Shown: positions 1-8,837, counted from the first letter of the stretch. The stretch is 64,000 nucleotides of DNA from an uncultured Aquimarina sp. (GCA_947500545.1 CANMSO010000007.1:62001-126000); one strand, 5' to 3'. Notes: generated from the letters alone by a model not told the origin. Numbers and translations: made by a program.

Positions 1-1168
1 AATTGCTATAAAAGATCGTGGAGCAATACTTCCTGCAGGGCATACTGCAAATGCAGCATATTGGTTTACTGGTAAAGATGAAGGTAAATGGATTACAAGT
101 ACATTCTACAGAAATGATTTACCAAATTGGGTTAAAGATTTTAATACATCAGATAAAGCAGAATCTTATTTTAAAGAATGGAACACATTATATGATATTG
201 ATACGTATGTCGAAAGTGGAGCAGATCTAAATACGTTTGAAGCCGGATATAAAGGAAAAGAGACCGCTACATTCCCTTATGACTTGGCTAAATTAAAAGA
301 TCAAAATTTAGGATACGACATTATTAAGTCTTCTGCTTTTGGAAATAGCCTCACTGCAGATTTTGCGATTGAAGCAATTAGCGGTGAAAAATTGGGAGCA
401 GATGAGGTAACCGATTTTCTTACTGTTAGTTTTTCTAGTACAGATTATGTAGGACACAATTTTGGAGTTAATTCTAAAGAGATTCAAGATACTTATTTGC
501 GATTGGATAAAGATTTAGAACGATTTTTAAATGCTTTAGATGCCAAAGTAGGTAAGGGGCAATATACTGTTTTTCTAACAGCAGATCACGGAGCAGTTCA
601 TGTACCATCATACCTGAAATCACTTAAAATACCAGCAGGTTATTTTAATCGAGATGTATTTACAAAAAAGGTTGAAGCATTTGTGAAGAACAAATTTAAG
701 GTCGATAGTTTGATTGAGAATATGTCCAATAATCAAGTTTTTTTCAATTATGAAGTTGTATCAAAAAATGGAGTTAATGCTGAAGAACTTCAAAAATCCA
801 TAGCACATTTTGTGTTACAGGAAGACCAAATTGATAAAGTATTCACCAGAAATCAGCTAGAATCAAGTAATTATACTTCTGGAATCGCACATTTAATACA
901 AAAAGGGTTTAATCAAAAAAGAAGCGGAGATGTTGTTATTGTGTATGATCCTGCAACTATTATGTATTCTCGAACTGGATCTACTCATGGTAGTGGATTG
1001 ACATATGATACACATGCTCCTTTACTATTCTTTGGTAAGGGAATAAAAAAAGGAAGTACAGTTAAAGAGACGTATATTACAGATATAGCACCTACAATTT
1101 CAGCTATGTTAGGAATTGCATTTCCTAATGGTGCCACAGGGGATGTCTTATCTTTTGTATTAGAATGA
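1..1168 (+). CDS. PafA-like alkaline phosphatase, 3' part (5' end outside window)
   Basis: The reading frame is open from base 2, so the gene enters from the left edge and only the C-terminal 388 or so residues are visible. It belongs to the alkaline phosphatase superfamily and resembles periplasmic PafA phosphomonoesterases of flavobacteria, which release phosphate from organic esters. The PafA KxR signature is at bases 11-19 (Lys, Asp, Arg). Metal ligands are recognisable as D-x3-H in TDYVGH (443-457), the Asp-His pair of ADHG (584-589) and the final His in THAP (1013-1015). The nucleophile Thr and the signal peptide lie upstream of the window. A PafA-type monoesterase is preferred over a diesterase because of the KxR signature. 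Transcription probably ends at the hairpin just downstream. Confidence 0.85.
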   Translation, partial: IAIKDRGAILPAGHTANAAYWFTGKDEGKWITSTFYRNDLPNWVKDFNTSDKAESYFKEWNTLYDIDTYVESGADLNTFEAGYKGKETATFPYDLAKLKDQNLGYDIIKSSAFGNSLTADFAIEAISGEKLGADEVTDFLTVSFSSTDYVGHNFGVNSKEIQDTYLRLDKDLERFLNALDAKVGKGQYTVFLTADHGAVHVPSYLKSLKIPAGYFNRDVFTKKVEAFVKNKFKVDSLIENMSNNQVFFNYEVVSKNGVNAEELQKSIAHFVLQEDQIDKVFTRNQLESSNYTSGIAHLIQKGFNQKRSGDVVIVYDPATIMYSRTGSTHGSGLTYDTHAPLLFFGKGIKKGSTVKETYITDIAPTISAMLGIAFPNGATGDVLSFVLE

Positions 1169-1175
1169 AAATATT

Positions 1176-1210
1176 GTCAAGCTGAGTTTTTTAGATAAAC
1201 TAAGCTTGAC
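1176..1210. terminator. hairpin between convergent genes
   Basis: A 14-bp inverted repeat (GTCAAGCT-G-AGTTT against AAACT-A-AGCTTGAC, one mismatch, 7-nt loop) lies between the phosphatase stop and the end of the opposite SDR gene. No strong U-tract follows on either strand. It is probably a shared terminator or a 3'-end stabilising hairpin. Confidence 0.5.
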
Positions 1211-1229
1211 TTAATATTCAGAATATCTC

Positions 1230-1976
1230 TTAATTTCTTCCTGCAATTACACCTCCATCGGTATCCCATATCGCACCAGTAACCCATGAAGCTTGGTCAG
1301 ATAACAAGAAAGTGATACTATTTGCTATGTCTTGGGGTGTGCCATTTCTTCCAATTGGGTGAAAATTGTTAAACCCTACTAGTGCTTTTTTTGCCTCTTC
1401 TGCACTTCCAAAAACGCTGTCATACACTGGAGTTTCAACTACAGCGGGAGATACTGCATTTACACGTATTCCGTGATCGGCTAATTCCATTGCAAGATGT
1501 TGTGTAAGTGAATGTAGTCCGGCTTTTTGCATAGAATATGCAGAAGAAGGGGTAGCTTTTACTGCTTGTTTTGCCCACATAGAGCCTACGTTAACAATGG
1601 CGCCACTATTGTTTTCTTTCATTTTTTTCGCGGCAGATTGCGTAATGAAAAAGAAGCCACGATTCAAATCCTGATAAGAGTCATAATCTGCTACTGTATG
1701 ATCCAAAAACGCTTTTGGCCCAAAAATTCCCGAAGCATTTACCAGATAATCCAATTGATCCAATTTAGAAATGGTTTGTGTAAGATCATTTACGCTTTCT
1801 GAGTTTGTAATATCTACCTGATGTTTTATAATGTTTGCGTGATCTACTATCTTAGAAGGATTTCGTCCTACCACATGTACCGTAGCGCCTCCTTTAATTA
1901 ATGTGTCTACGGTTGCTTTTCCGATTCCGCTGGTTCCACCAATTACTAACGCAGTTTTGTTTTTGAATTGAGTCAT
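1230..1976 (-). CDS. SDR family NAD(P)-dependent oxidoreductase
   Basis: Classical short-chain dehydrogenase of 248 residues. The cofactor-binding motif GGTSGIG is at residues 13-19, the NASG motif is near 80, and the catalytic triad is Ser132, Tyr147 and Lys151 (YSMQK). The C-terminal VTGAIWDTDGG segment is typical of the family. The substrate cannot be told from sequence; the family reduces ketones or aldehydes or oxidises alcohols in the cytoplasm. It lies 61 bp downstream of a TetR-type regulator on the same strand. A copy of the operator found in front of that regulator sits 27-43 bp upstream of its start codon, so it is very probably the regulator's target. A likely trigger is the enzyme's substrate or a related electrophile (inference). 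Confidence 0.9.
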   Translation of the reverse strand: MTQFKNKTALVIGGTSGIGKATVDTLIKGGATVHVVGRNPSKIVDHANIIKHQVDITNSESVNDLTQTISKLDQLDYLVNASGIFGPKAFLDHTVADYDSYQDLNRGFFFITQSAAKKMKENNSGAIVNVGSMWAKQAVKATPSSAYSMQKAGLHSLTQHLAMELADHGIRVNAVSPAVVETPVYDSVFGSAEEAKKALVGFNNFHPIGRNGTPQDIANSITFLLSDQASWVTGAIWDTDGGVIAGRN

Positions 1977-2002
1977 TTTTAAATATATTTAGTTAATAAA
2001 TG

Positions 2003-2019
2003 AACAGACAAGTCTGTCT
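2003..2019. promoter_or_regulatory. TetR-type operator, SDR gene
   Basis: The 17-mer AACAGACAAGTCTGTCT contains a perfect inverted repeat ACAGAC-AA-GTCTGT at 2004-2017. Its exact reverse complement recurs in front of the regulator gene at 2633-2649. It lies at about the -33 position of the SDR promoter, so a bound repressor would block RNA polymerase. Confidence 0.75.
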
Positions 2020-2037
2020 TTTTGTGAATAAATTTTT

Positions 2038-2601
2038 TTAGTTTAAAATATTTCTACAGAGCGATAAACCTGCTTTAATAGGCCATGGATCTTGATGTAA
2101 TTTACTTTCAGAAATTGAGCCTTCATATACCAAATAAATTTGCCTGGCGAGTGCTTCATTTTTTTGATCAGAATCTTGAGGATAGCTTTTTTCTATTAAT
2201 TCTTCTATATACGCAATAAACTCTCCCTTCTGTTTTTGTATCTCTTTTTTTATTTTTTCATTTTCTTTGGGGATTTCTGCTATCGTATTTAAACACCAGC
2301 ATCCATTAAAATCTTTTTGATCAAAGAACTCCTGAAGAAAATAGAATAATGCATATAGTTTATTTTTCCCTTCTTCAGCGTTATTAACAAAGACTTTTAT
2401 ATCATTAATGAATGTTTCATTTCTATATGTAAGATATGCAAGACAGATTTCCTCTTTTGAAGCAAAATGGTTATATAATGTGGCCTTGGCTATACCAGCT
2501 TCTTTAATAATTTCATTGATACCCGTAAGGTTATATCCTTTACTATAAAAAAGGTTTGAAGCAGTTTCAATAATATGCTGTCTAATCAATGAATGTTTCA
2601 T
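2038..2601 (-). CDS. TetR/AcrR family transcriptional regulator
   Basis: 187 residues, normal for the family. The N-terminal helix-turn-helix lies at about residues 26-48 and contains the hallmark GIAKATLYNHFASKEE. The remaining helical part is the ligand-binding and dimerisation domain and is not informative about the ligand. The start ATG at 2599-2601 is supported by a -7 box (TATATTTG on the minus strand) only 5 nt upstream, which leaves little room for an earlier start. Two identical 17-bp operators, one before this gene and one before the SDR gene, imply autoregulation plus control of the reductase. Confidence 0.9.
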   Translation of the reverse strand: MKHSLIRQHIIETASNLFYSKGYNLTGINEIIKEAGIAKATLYNHFASKEEICLAYLTYRNETFINDIKVFVNNAEEGKNKLYALFYFLQEFFDQKDFNGCWCLNTIAEIPKENEKIKKEIQKQKGEFIAYIEELIEKSYPQDSDQKNEALARQIYLVYEGSISESKLHQDPWPIKAGLSLCRNILN

Positions 2602-2606
2602 GGAGG

Positions 2607-2614
2607 CAAATATA
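2607..2614 (-). promoter_or_regulatory. -7 box of tetR-type gene, 5 nt before ATG
   Basis: Minus strand TATATTTG matches the Bacteroidota -7 consensus TAnnTTTG. It ends 5 nt before the start codon, so transcription would begin at or within a few bases of the ATG. The operator palindrome occupies the expected -33 region. Confidence 0.6.
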
Positions 2615-2664
2615 TAAAATAATTCTAAAAACAGACAGACTTGTCTGTTTTTAGAATTATTTTA
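2615..2664. promoter_or_regulatory. 50-bp inverted repeat with embedded TetR-type operator
   Basis: Two perfect 23-bp arms (2615-2637 and 2642-2664) are separated by 4 nt. The core 2633-2649 is the 17-mer AGACAGACTTGTCTGTT, identical in reverse complement to 2003-2019. Because it also lies between the glycosyltransferase stop (2721) and the regulator start, the long hairpin may double as terminator of the upstream operon. Confidence 0.7.
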
Positions 2665-2720
2665 ACTTTTTAATTAGGTTATAGTGGTTAAGATATTTTC
2701 GAATAATCTTATTTCTTTTC

Positions 2721-3563
2721 CTAAAAAATCTTTTCTTTAATTTTTTTCCATCGCAGTTTGCGAATAAACTTTCCTTCGTCTTTAGAAACAAGAAATGGCT
2801 GTTTTTTTGCTATGAAATAGCCTTTTAGGTAATCAAAGATGAGTTTGGGTTGCTTTTTAAGAAAGGCTAACTTTAATGAAGCTATTATTGTAATCCAAAA
2901 ACCATAACGCATGCGATGGAATGCTTCACCTTGTTTGTATTTTGCTTTAGGATTATAAGTGTTTCCTGTTGGTTTAAGGTGTTTAACGATCAATGATGAA
3001 TCGGTTTTAATTTCCCAATTATGATATTGTGCCAGTAATTCATCTATAGTATCCCATCCCATAGCTGGCTTTAGGCCATTAATATCCTCAAAGCAAGCTT
3101 TACGATATGCTTTTAATGCACCACGTATGTGATCTTTGTTGGTTAAATTTTCTAATATCCATTCTTGACCTTTTTCAATATGACAAAAACCTCCTACCAT
3201 TCCTATATTATTCTGATTATTGAAATGCCTTGTCATTTTTTCTAAATAATTTGAGGGAAAAATGAGATCAGCATCGAACTTGCAAATGATATCGTAGTCA
3301 CTATCCAATGTCTGAAAACCTTGATAAAAAGCATTAATCACTTTGCTGCCAGGCATATGATCTTGCGATGATTTAGTTTTTACTTGGGATATAAAATCAT
3401 ACTTGTTTGAAAAATTCTCTAGAATGTGCTCTGTATTATCAGTAGAATTATCATTAACAACAACAATTTTTTTAGGAAGAAGTGTTTGTGTAACCAATGA
3501 CTCAAGTGTTTTAGAAATAAAACGTTCTTCGTTATGAGCAGGTATGACAATGTATATTTTCAA
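2721..3563 (-). CDS. family 2 glycosyltransferase
   Basis: 280 residues with a GT-A fold. The N-terminus has the nucleotide-sugar motif IVIPAHNEE (6-14) followed by VVVNDNSTDNT, and the metal-binding DAD lies at residues 97-99. An acidic WDTIDE segment further on is the likely catalytic-base region. There is no transmembrane segment apart from a weak hydrophobic stretch near the C-terminus, so it acts at the cytoplasmic face of the membrane. It is the last gene of a three-gene set with a methyltransferase and a ketosynthase III (gaps about 50 bp), suggesting a modified lipid or glycolipid product. Sugar and acceptor are unknown. Confidence 0.85.
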   Translation of the reverse strand: MKIYIVIPAHNEERFISKTLESLVTQTLLPKKIVVVNDNSTDNTEHILENFSNKYDFISQVKTKSSQDHMPGSKVINAFYQGFQTLDSDYDIICKFDADLIFPSNYLEKMTRHFNNQNNIGMVGGFCHIEKGQEWILENLTNKDHIRGALKAYRKACFEDINGLKPAMGWDTIDELLAQYHNWEIKTDSSLIVKHLKPTGNTYNPKAKYKQGEAFHRMRYGFWITIIASLKLAFLKKQPKLIFDYLKGYFIAKKQPFLVSKDEGKFIRKLRWKKIKEKIF

Positions 3564-3614
3564 GAGACGATTTCAGTTTTAAAATTAAAAACCATGAGCT
3601 AAAAGTGCTAACTA

Positions 3615-4181
3615 TTAGTTTTTTATCCTTTCTGCATAAACAATATAATATCTTGGTGTAAAAAGACGAAGCAAGGGGCGAAATCCAAGTTTCTTAACAG
3701 GGTGTGTCCATTTGTCTCTAGCTTTAATTTTCCAGCCAGCTTTTTCGAGTAACCAGTCAAATTGCCAATCTTCAAATTCGTGATAGTGCCTGTCCCATGG
3801 ATCAGTTTTACTTTGATAGGCAGGGGAAAACCATAATTTTAAAGGTACAGAGGCTACTAATTTATTGGATTTTATGTCTTTCAGTATATTAAAAGGGGCA
3901 ATCAAATGTTCAAAAATTTCAAAAGCGGTTATAATCTCCGCATCCGCGGTTTTTACAACTTCAGTATTTAGATCCAAATCTTCTCCTGAAGTATTGGATA
4001 CTGTATATCCTTCTTTTTCCATAAATTCTACGAAGGGATTTCTAACTCCAAGATCAAGAATCCTTGATGGAGCAGGAGTATGCTCTCGCAGAAATTCAAG
4101 TGTTTTTTGATAACGTTTATGAGGAAAAGTTCCTTCGTACATAATGGTATAATCAGTAATTGCAGATGTAAAAATAGACAA
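3615..4181 (-). CDS. class I SAM-dependent methyltransferase
   Basis: 188 residues. Motif I is RILDLGVRNPF (40-50), an atypical form of the usual DxGxGxG loop. The acidic residue of motif II is in the SGEDLDL stretch, and FEIFEHL is a typical methyltransferase 11 signature. Methyl transfer from S-adenosylmethionine is therefore likely, although the altered glycine loop lowers certainty. The C-terminal 30 residues are basic and hydrophobic, compatible with membrane contact. It lies between the ketosynthase III and glycosyltransferase genes on the same strand. An alternative start at Met14 cannot be excluded. Substrate unknown. Confidence 0.75.
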   Translation of the reverse strand: MSIFTSAITDYTIMYEGTFPHKRYQKTLEFLREHTPAPSRILDLGVRNPFVEFMEKEGYTVSNTSGEDLDLNTEVVKTADAEIITAFEIFEHLIAPFNILKDIKSNKLVASVPLKLWFSPAYQSKTDPWDRHYHEFEDWQFDWLLEKAGWKIKARDKWTHPVKKLGFRPLLRLFTPRYYIVYAERIKN

Positions 4182-4229
4182 TTACTCAGATTACTATATG
4201 TACTTAAGATATAATTTTAACAGAAGCCT

Positions 4230-5291
4230 TTAAAACTGATATAGAAAAGCATTAATATTCATGCCGGCACCCACACTAGCAAATAGTAGTATATCGCCTT
4301 TGTTGATTTGTTGATTTTCTATTTTTCCATTCAAAACTAAGTCATATAACGTTGGAATAGTAGCTACACTGCTATTTCCCAATTTCTGAATACTCATTGG
4401 CATGACACCATCTGGTACTTTTTGACCAAATAAATCGTAGAACCTTTTTACAATGGCTTCATCCATTTTTTCATTGGCTTGATGGATTAGAATTTTCTTG
4501 ACATCGGTGATATCGACATTAGTTTTATCTAGACAAGCTTTCATGGCCAATGGTACATGGTTTAGAGCAAATTCGTATATTTTTCTACCATACATCTTAA
4601 TATACTTATTGTTGTCATCAGAGGTGTTTTTATACGTTTTTCCGAAGAACAAGAAATTACTTTCTTCTAATGTATAAGAGGCGCTTATTGTAGAAATTAT
4701 ACCTCCTGTTTCTTTTGTGATTTCAAGTATTGAAGCTCCCGCACCATCAGAATAAATCATAGAATCCCTATCGTGTTGATCTATAACACGTGACAATGTC
4801 TCAGCACCAATAACAAGGCACTTTTTGGCCATGTTACTTTTTATAAATGACTGTGCTTGTATTACACCTTCGATCCAGCCCGGACATCCAAAAAGCACAT
4901 CATAGGCCACACAATATGGGTTTTTTATTTTTAATTTATGTTTTACTCTTGCTGCAAGGCTAGGTACTGTATCCGCCTGGGAGGAGTTACTATCAACGTC
5001 TCCGAAATTATGAGCTACTATTATGTAATCAAGTGTTTCAGGGTCGATTTTCGCATTTTTGATTGCTTTTTCTGCAGAAAGAAAGGCTAGGTCAGAGGTG
5101 TTTTGTTGTTGAGATGCATATCTACGCTCTTCAATACCCGTTATTTTTCTGAATTTTTCTATTATTACATCAGTTGGGTGCTGGATTTGTTCTCCATTTC
5201 CAGTGTAGAATTGATGATCGAAAAAATCTTCATTTTTCTCTATTTCATTAGGAATATAGCTTCCTGTGCCTGTTATTTTGATATTCATCAT
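4230..5291 (-). CDS. 3-oxoacyl-ACP synthase III family protein (FabH-like)
   Basis: 353 residues with the thiolase fold of ketosynthase III enzymes. The catalytic triad is visible: Cys136 in FGCPGWIEG, His270 in ILIHQANEKM and Asn306 in LGNSSVATIPT. These enzymes condense an acyl-CoA with malonyl-ACP, or transfer acyl groups in specialised pathways. It is somewhat longer than housekeeping FabH, and its partners are a methyltransferase and a glycosyltransferase rather than fab genes. A dedicated pathway is therefore more likely than basic fatty acid synthesis (inference). An 18-bp perfect palindrome lies 48 bp upstream. Confidence 0.88.
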   Translation of the reverse strand: MMNIKITGTGSYIPNEIEKNEDFFDHQFYTGNGEQIQHPTDVIIEKFRKITGIEERRYASQQQNTSDLAFLSAEKAIKNAKIDPETLDYIIVAHNFGDVDSNSSQADTVPSLAARVKHKLKIKNPYCVAYDVLFGCPGWIEGVIQAQSFIKSNMAKKCLVIGAETLSRVIDQHDRDSMIYSDGAGASILEITKETGGIISTISASYTLEESNFLFFGKTYKNTSDDNNKYIKMYGRKIYEFALNHVPLAMKACLDKTNVDITDVKKILIHQANEKMDEAIVKRFYDLFGQKVPDGVMPMSIQKLGNSSVATIPTLYDLVLNGKIENQQINKGDILLFASVGAGMNINAFLYQF

Positions 5292-5338
5292 TCCTAATTA
5301 TATGTTAGATTAGGAAAGATAGGTATAATAAATGGTTT

Positions 5339-5356
5339 TATTATGCGCGCATAATA
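5339..5356. promoter_or_regulatory. 18-bp perfect palindrome upstream of ketosynthase III gene
   Basis: TATTATGCGCGCATAATA is a perfect dyad, with a GCGCGC centre that is striking in this AT-rich DNA. It lies between the haemoglobin stop and the ketosynthase start, 48 bp before the latter. It is a candidate operator; no U-tract follows, so a terminator is less likely. Confidence 0.5.
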
Positions 5357-5412
5357 TGTTTTACGATGCCCAAACCTTTCTAGTAGGTAACATACGAACA
5401 AAACGCGTATTA

Positions 5413-5781
5413 TTATATCCTTAATTGCATTACCGTGGAGATTGATAAAGCTCTTGTTTTAATAAGCTCTGCTTTTTCTCCCTTAAAATTACTATCTACT
5501 GTTTTATGAAATAAAGACAACCAAGTGTCAAAATGAATTTTTTCTAGCTTCTTTTTACTACTTAAGTTTTTATGAATTTGCATGACATTCTTTTTATAAC
5601 CTCCTGTTCTTAGTAATTGCTGTTCCCAGAAATCTGTAATTTCTGGTATATGGTCATCTAGGTTAATTTTTGCAATTTCGGTAAAGAACATGCCTATCGT
5701 TGGATTTACCAGGGCATCATTATAAAAAGCTCTCATCAGAAATTCTATATCTTTTCTTGTTGTAATGTCTTGCATTATCAT
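5413..5781 (-). CDS. group III truncated haemoglobin
   Basis: 122 residues, the normal size of a truncated globin. The family pattern is clear: an RKDIEFLMRAFY start, NPTIGMFF in the B-C region, DFWEQQLL in helix E, the likely proximal haem ligand His70 (QIHKNL) and HFDTWLSLF with Trp87 in helix G. Group III globins bind oxygen or NO and are linked to microaerobic or nitrosative stress in other bacteria. It acts in the cytoplasm. It lies upstream of the ketosynthase operon on the same strand but is separated by 121 bp and a palindrome. The start could be Met1 or Met3. Confidence 0.88.
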   Translation of the reverse strand: MIMQDITTRKDIEFLMRAFYNDALVNPTIGMFFTEIAKINLDDHIPEITDFWEQQLLRTGGYKKNVMQIHKNLSSKKKLEKIHFDTWLSLFHKTVDSNFKGEKAELIKTRALSISTVMQLRI

Positions 5782-5791
5782 TTGATTTAAT

Positions 5792-5820
5792 AAAAAAAGA
5801 GGTAGCTGCCAAGCTACCTC
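5792..5820 (-). terminator. rho-independent terminator of gcvP
   Basis: Minus-strand stem GAGGTAGCT / AGCTACCTC with a 4-nt loop is followed directly by seven T residues. It begins 27 bp after the gcvP stop. Confidence 0.88.
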
Positions 5821-5846
5821 TTACTAGTTTTATTCAGAATTCACTT

Positions 5847-8705
5847 TTAAGCTTCTGCTTCCATGTACTCCTCGATAGGAGCACAGGTACAAATTAAATT
5901 TCTATCTCCATATGCATCATCTACACGACGTACAGACGGCCAAAATTTATTTTCGGCAATATATGACAGAGGATATGCCGCCTGCTCTCTTGAATAAGGA
6001 AAATCCCATTTATCTGAGGTAAGCATAGCCAGTGTATGCGGAGCGTTTTTCATTACATTGTTTGGGTTGTCCGCATTTGCTTCTGCAATTTCTTGACGTA
6101 TAGATAACAAAGCATCACAAAAGCGATCTAATTCGGTTTTGCTCTCACTTTCTGTTGGTTCTATCATGATCGTTCCTGCAACCGGAAAAGAAACTGTAGG
6201 GGCATGGAAACCATAATCCATTAATCGTTTTGCAATATCCGTAACTTCAATACCGTTTGCTTTAAAAGGTCTACAATCGATAATCATTTCGTGTGCAGCT
6301 CTTCCTCTTTCACCTACATACAACACACTATATTGTCCATCTAGACGCTCTTTGATATAGTTGGCATTCAATATTGCGTATTGAGTAGCTTCTTTTAAAC
6401 CACCTGCACCCAGCATAGTGATATATCCATAAGATATTAAACATGCCAGAGCAGACCCCCAAGGAGCTGCAGAAATAGCCGTAATGGCATTATCTCCACC
6501 CGTTGGTATAATAGGGTTACCTGGTAAGAATGGGACTAATTGTTCTGCAACACAGATTGGTCCAACACCTGGTCCACCACCACCGTGAGGGATTGCAAAT
6601 GTTTTGTGTAAGTTGAGGTGGCAAACATCTGCACCAATAGCCCCAGGGTTAGTCAAGCCAACCTGAGCATTCATATTTGCACCGTCCATATATACTTGTC
6701 CGCCATTATCATGAATAATTTTGGTAATCTCTTTAATAGCCGATTCATATACTCCGTGAGTAGAAGGATAGGTAACCATTAAAGCGGCAAGGTTGTCCTT
6801 ATATTTCAGGGCTTTGTCGCGTAAATCATCTACATCTATATTTCCTTCTTCGGTAGATTTAGTAACAACTACTTTCATCCCGGCCATAACAGCAGAAGCA
6901 GGGTTTGTTCCATGGGCAGACGACGGAATCAAACAAATATTTCTATGATAATCGTTTCTGGATTCATGATAAGCACGTATCACCATTAATCCTGCAAACT
7001 CTCCTTGGGCACCAGAATTTGGTTGTAAAGATGTTGCAGCAAAACCTGTAATCTCGGTAAGTTGATTTTCAAGTTTTTTGAGGATTTCCTGATATCCTTG
7101 AGCTTGTTCTATAGGTGCAAAAGGATGTATATTTCCCCATTGTGGATCACTTAGAGGTAACATCTCTGAAGCCGCATTAAGTTTCATTGTACACGACCCA
7201 AGAGCAATCATTGAATGATTTAATGAAAGATCCTTTCGCTCTAACTTTTTGATATAACGCATCAATTCTGTTTCTGAATGATAAACATTAAATACCTCAT
7301 TAGTCAGGAATTCAGTATTTCGTCTTAAGTTTTGATCAATATTCTTGTCGTTGTTGTCGATTTTAAGAATCTCAGGAGTATCTTTTCCTGAAACTTGAGA
7401 GAAGATTGAAACTATGGTATTTAAGTCTTCAATTGTAGTTGCTTCATTTAAAGAAATAGACACTGTATTAGCATCAGGGTAGTAAAAGTTTACCTCTTGT
7501 TTTTCTGCTATTTCTTTTACTTTATTTACATCGACTTCTATACGAATAGTATCAAAATATGATGTATTAAGTTGCTTGAAACCTAGTTTTTCTAATGCTT
7601 CACTTAATACAGCAGTAGAATTATTGACTTTTGAAGCAATGTATTCTAATCCTTCTGGTCCATGATAAACCGCATACATCCCTGCCATTACAGCAAGTAA
7701 GACCTGTGCAGTACATATATTTGATGTAGCTTTGTCACGTTTTATATGTTGCTCTCGAGTTTGAAGCGCCATACGAAGGGCGCGATTACCATTCATGTCT
7801 TGGGTAACCCCAATAATTCTACCAGGAATATTTCTTTTATATTCTTCTCTTGTTGCAAAATATGCTGCATGCGGTCCTCCGTAGCCTAACGGAATTCCGA
7901 AACGTTGCGTTGTACCTACAACAACATCTGCATCAAAACTTCCTGGAGATTTTAAAGATACTAAGCTTAAAATATCTGCTGCAACTGCAACTTTAATCTC
8001 TGATTTATGTGCTTTTTCTACAAAACCCGCATAGTCATATACTTGTCCTGATTTTCCGGGATACTGTAAAATGGCTCCATAAAATTCTGTAGAGAAGGTG
8101 AATTGTTGATGATCTCCAACAACTAATTCAATATCAAGAGGTATTGCACGGGTTTTTAATAATGAAAGTGTTTGCGGAAGAATTTCTTCGGAAACAAAAA
8201 ACTTATTTATGCCACTCTTTTTTTGATTTCTGGAACGTACCGCATAAAGCATAGTCATGGCTTCTGCAGCAGCAGTGCTTTCGTCTAGTAAAGATGCATT
8301 TGCTAGTTCCATACCAGTAAGATCGCAGATCATTGTTTGGTAATTCAATAGTGCTTCTAATCTACCTTGAGCAATTTCTGCTTGATATGGGGTATAAGCA
8401 GTGTACCAACCCGGATTTTCTAAAATATTACGTTGGATAACTGCGGGTAAGCAAGCTTCATGATACCCTAATCCAATATAGGTCTTGAAAACCTTGTTTT
8501 TTGATGATAGTCTTTGAATATGTGCTGAATATTCTTGCTCACTCATTGCAGCATCAAGATTGAGCGATTTGTTTAAAAGAATATCGTCAGGAACAGTTTC
8601 ATAAATCAATTGTTCCATAGAGTCTACCTTAACGGTATTCAACATGCTGTCTATATCCTTTGTTGAAGGACCAATATGACGCAGTTTAAAAGAGTCAGTT
8701 TTCAT
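5847..8705 (-). CDS. gcvP: glycine dehydrogenase (decarboxylating), P protein
   Basis: 952 residues, the full length of the single-chain (fused alpha-beta) form. It decarboxylates glycine and passes the aminomethyl group to lipoyl-GcvH in the glycine cleavage system. The N-terminal RHIGPS motif is present, and the pyridoxal-phosphate lysine is Lys701 in HLNLHKTFAIPHGGGGPG. gcvT and gcvH are not next to it, which is usual in flavobacteria. A minus-strand -7-like box TACTTTTG lies at 8735-8742, giving a leader of about 25 nt. The 136-bp intergenic region shows no tandem glycine riboswitch. A strong terminator follows the gene. Confidence 0.97.
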   Translation of the reverse strand: MKTDSFKLRHIGPSTKDIDSMLNTVKVDSMEQLIYETVPDDILLNKSLNLDAAMSEQEYSAHIQRLSSKNKVFKTYIGLGYHEACLPAVIQRNILENPGWYTAYTPYQAEIAQGRLEALLNYQTMICDLTGMELANASLLDESTAAAEAMTMLYAVRSRNQKKSGINKFFVSEEILPQTLSLLKTRAIPLDIELVVGDHQQFTFSTEFYGAILQYPGKSGQVYDYAGFVEKAHKSEIKVAVAADILSLVSLKSPGSFDADVVVGTTQRFGIPLGYGGPHAAYFATREEYKRNIPGRIIGVTQDMNGNRALRMALQTREQHIKRDKATSNICTAQVLLAVMAGMYAVYHGPEGLEYIASKVNNSTAVLSEALEKLGFKQLNTSYFDTIRIEVDVNKVKEIAEKQEVNFYYPDANTVSISLNEATTIEDLNTIVSIFSQVSGKDTPEILKIDNNDKNIDQNLRRNTEFLTNEVFNVYHSETELMRYIKKLERKDLSLNHSMIALGSCTMKLNAASEMLPLSDPQWGNIHPFAPIEQAQGYQEILKKLENQLTEITGFAATSLQPNSGAQGEFAGLMVIRAYHESRNDYHRNICLIPSSAHGTNPASAVMAGMKVVVTKSTEEGNIDVDDLRDKALKYKDNLAALMVTYPSTHGVYESAIKEITKIIHDNGGQVYMDGANMNAQVGLTNPGAIGADVCHLNLHKTFAIPHGGGGPGVGPICVAEQLVPFLPGNPIIPTGGDNAITAISAAPWGSALACLISYGYITMLGAGGLKEATQYAILNANYIKERLDGQYSVLYVGERGRAAHEMIIDCRPFKANGIEVTDIAKRLMDYGFHAPTVSFPVAGTIMIEPTESESKTELDRFCDALLSIRQEIAEANADNPNNVMKNAPHTLAMLTSDKWDFPYSREQAAYPLSYIAENKFWPSVRRVDDAYGDRNLICTCAPIEEYMEAEA

Positions 8706-8829
8706 AGCGAAAAAAACAGTTGAGATTCAGACGGCAAAAGTACATATTTAATTGCTAAAAATTTCACAATTAATTAACCCTACTGTATCAAGTTTTTAAC
8801 CAATTTCGGGGGTTATTAACAGATACCCT

Positions 8830-8837
8830 TAAATTTG
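8830..8837 (+). promoter_or_regulatory. -7 box 4 nt before a GTG start
   Basis: TAAATTTG matches TAnnTTTG and is followed by four bases and then the GTG start codon of the UbiA-like gene. No clear TTG is seen at -33. Transcription would start at the start codon itself. Confidence 0.5.
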
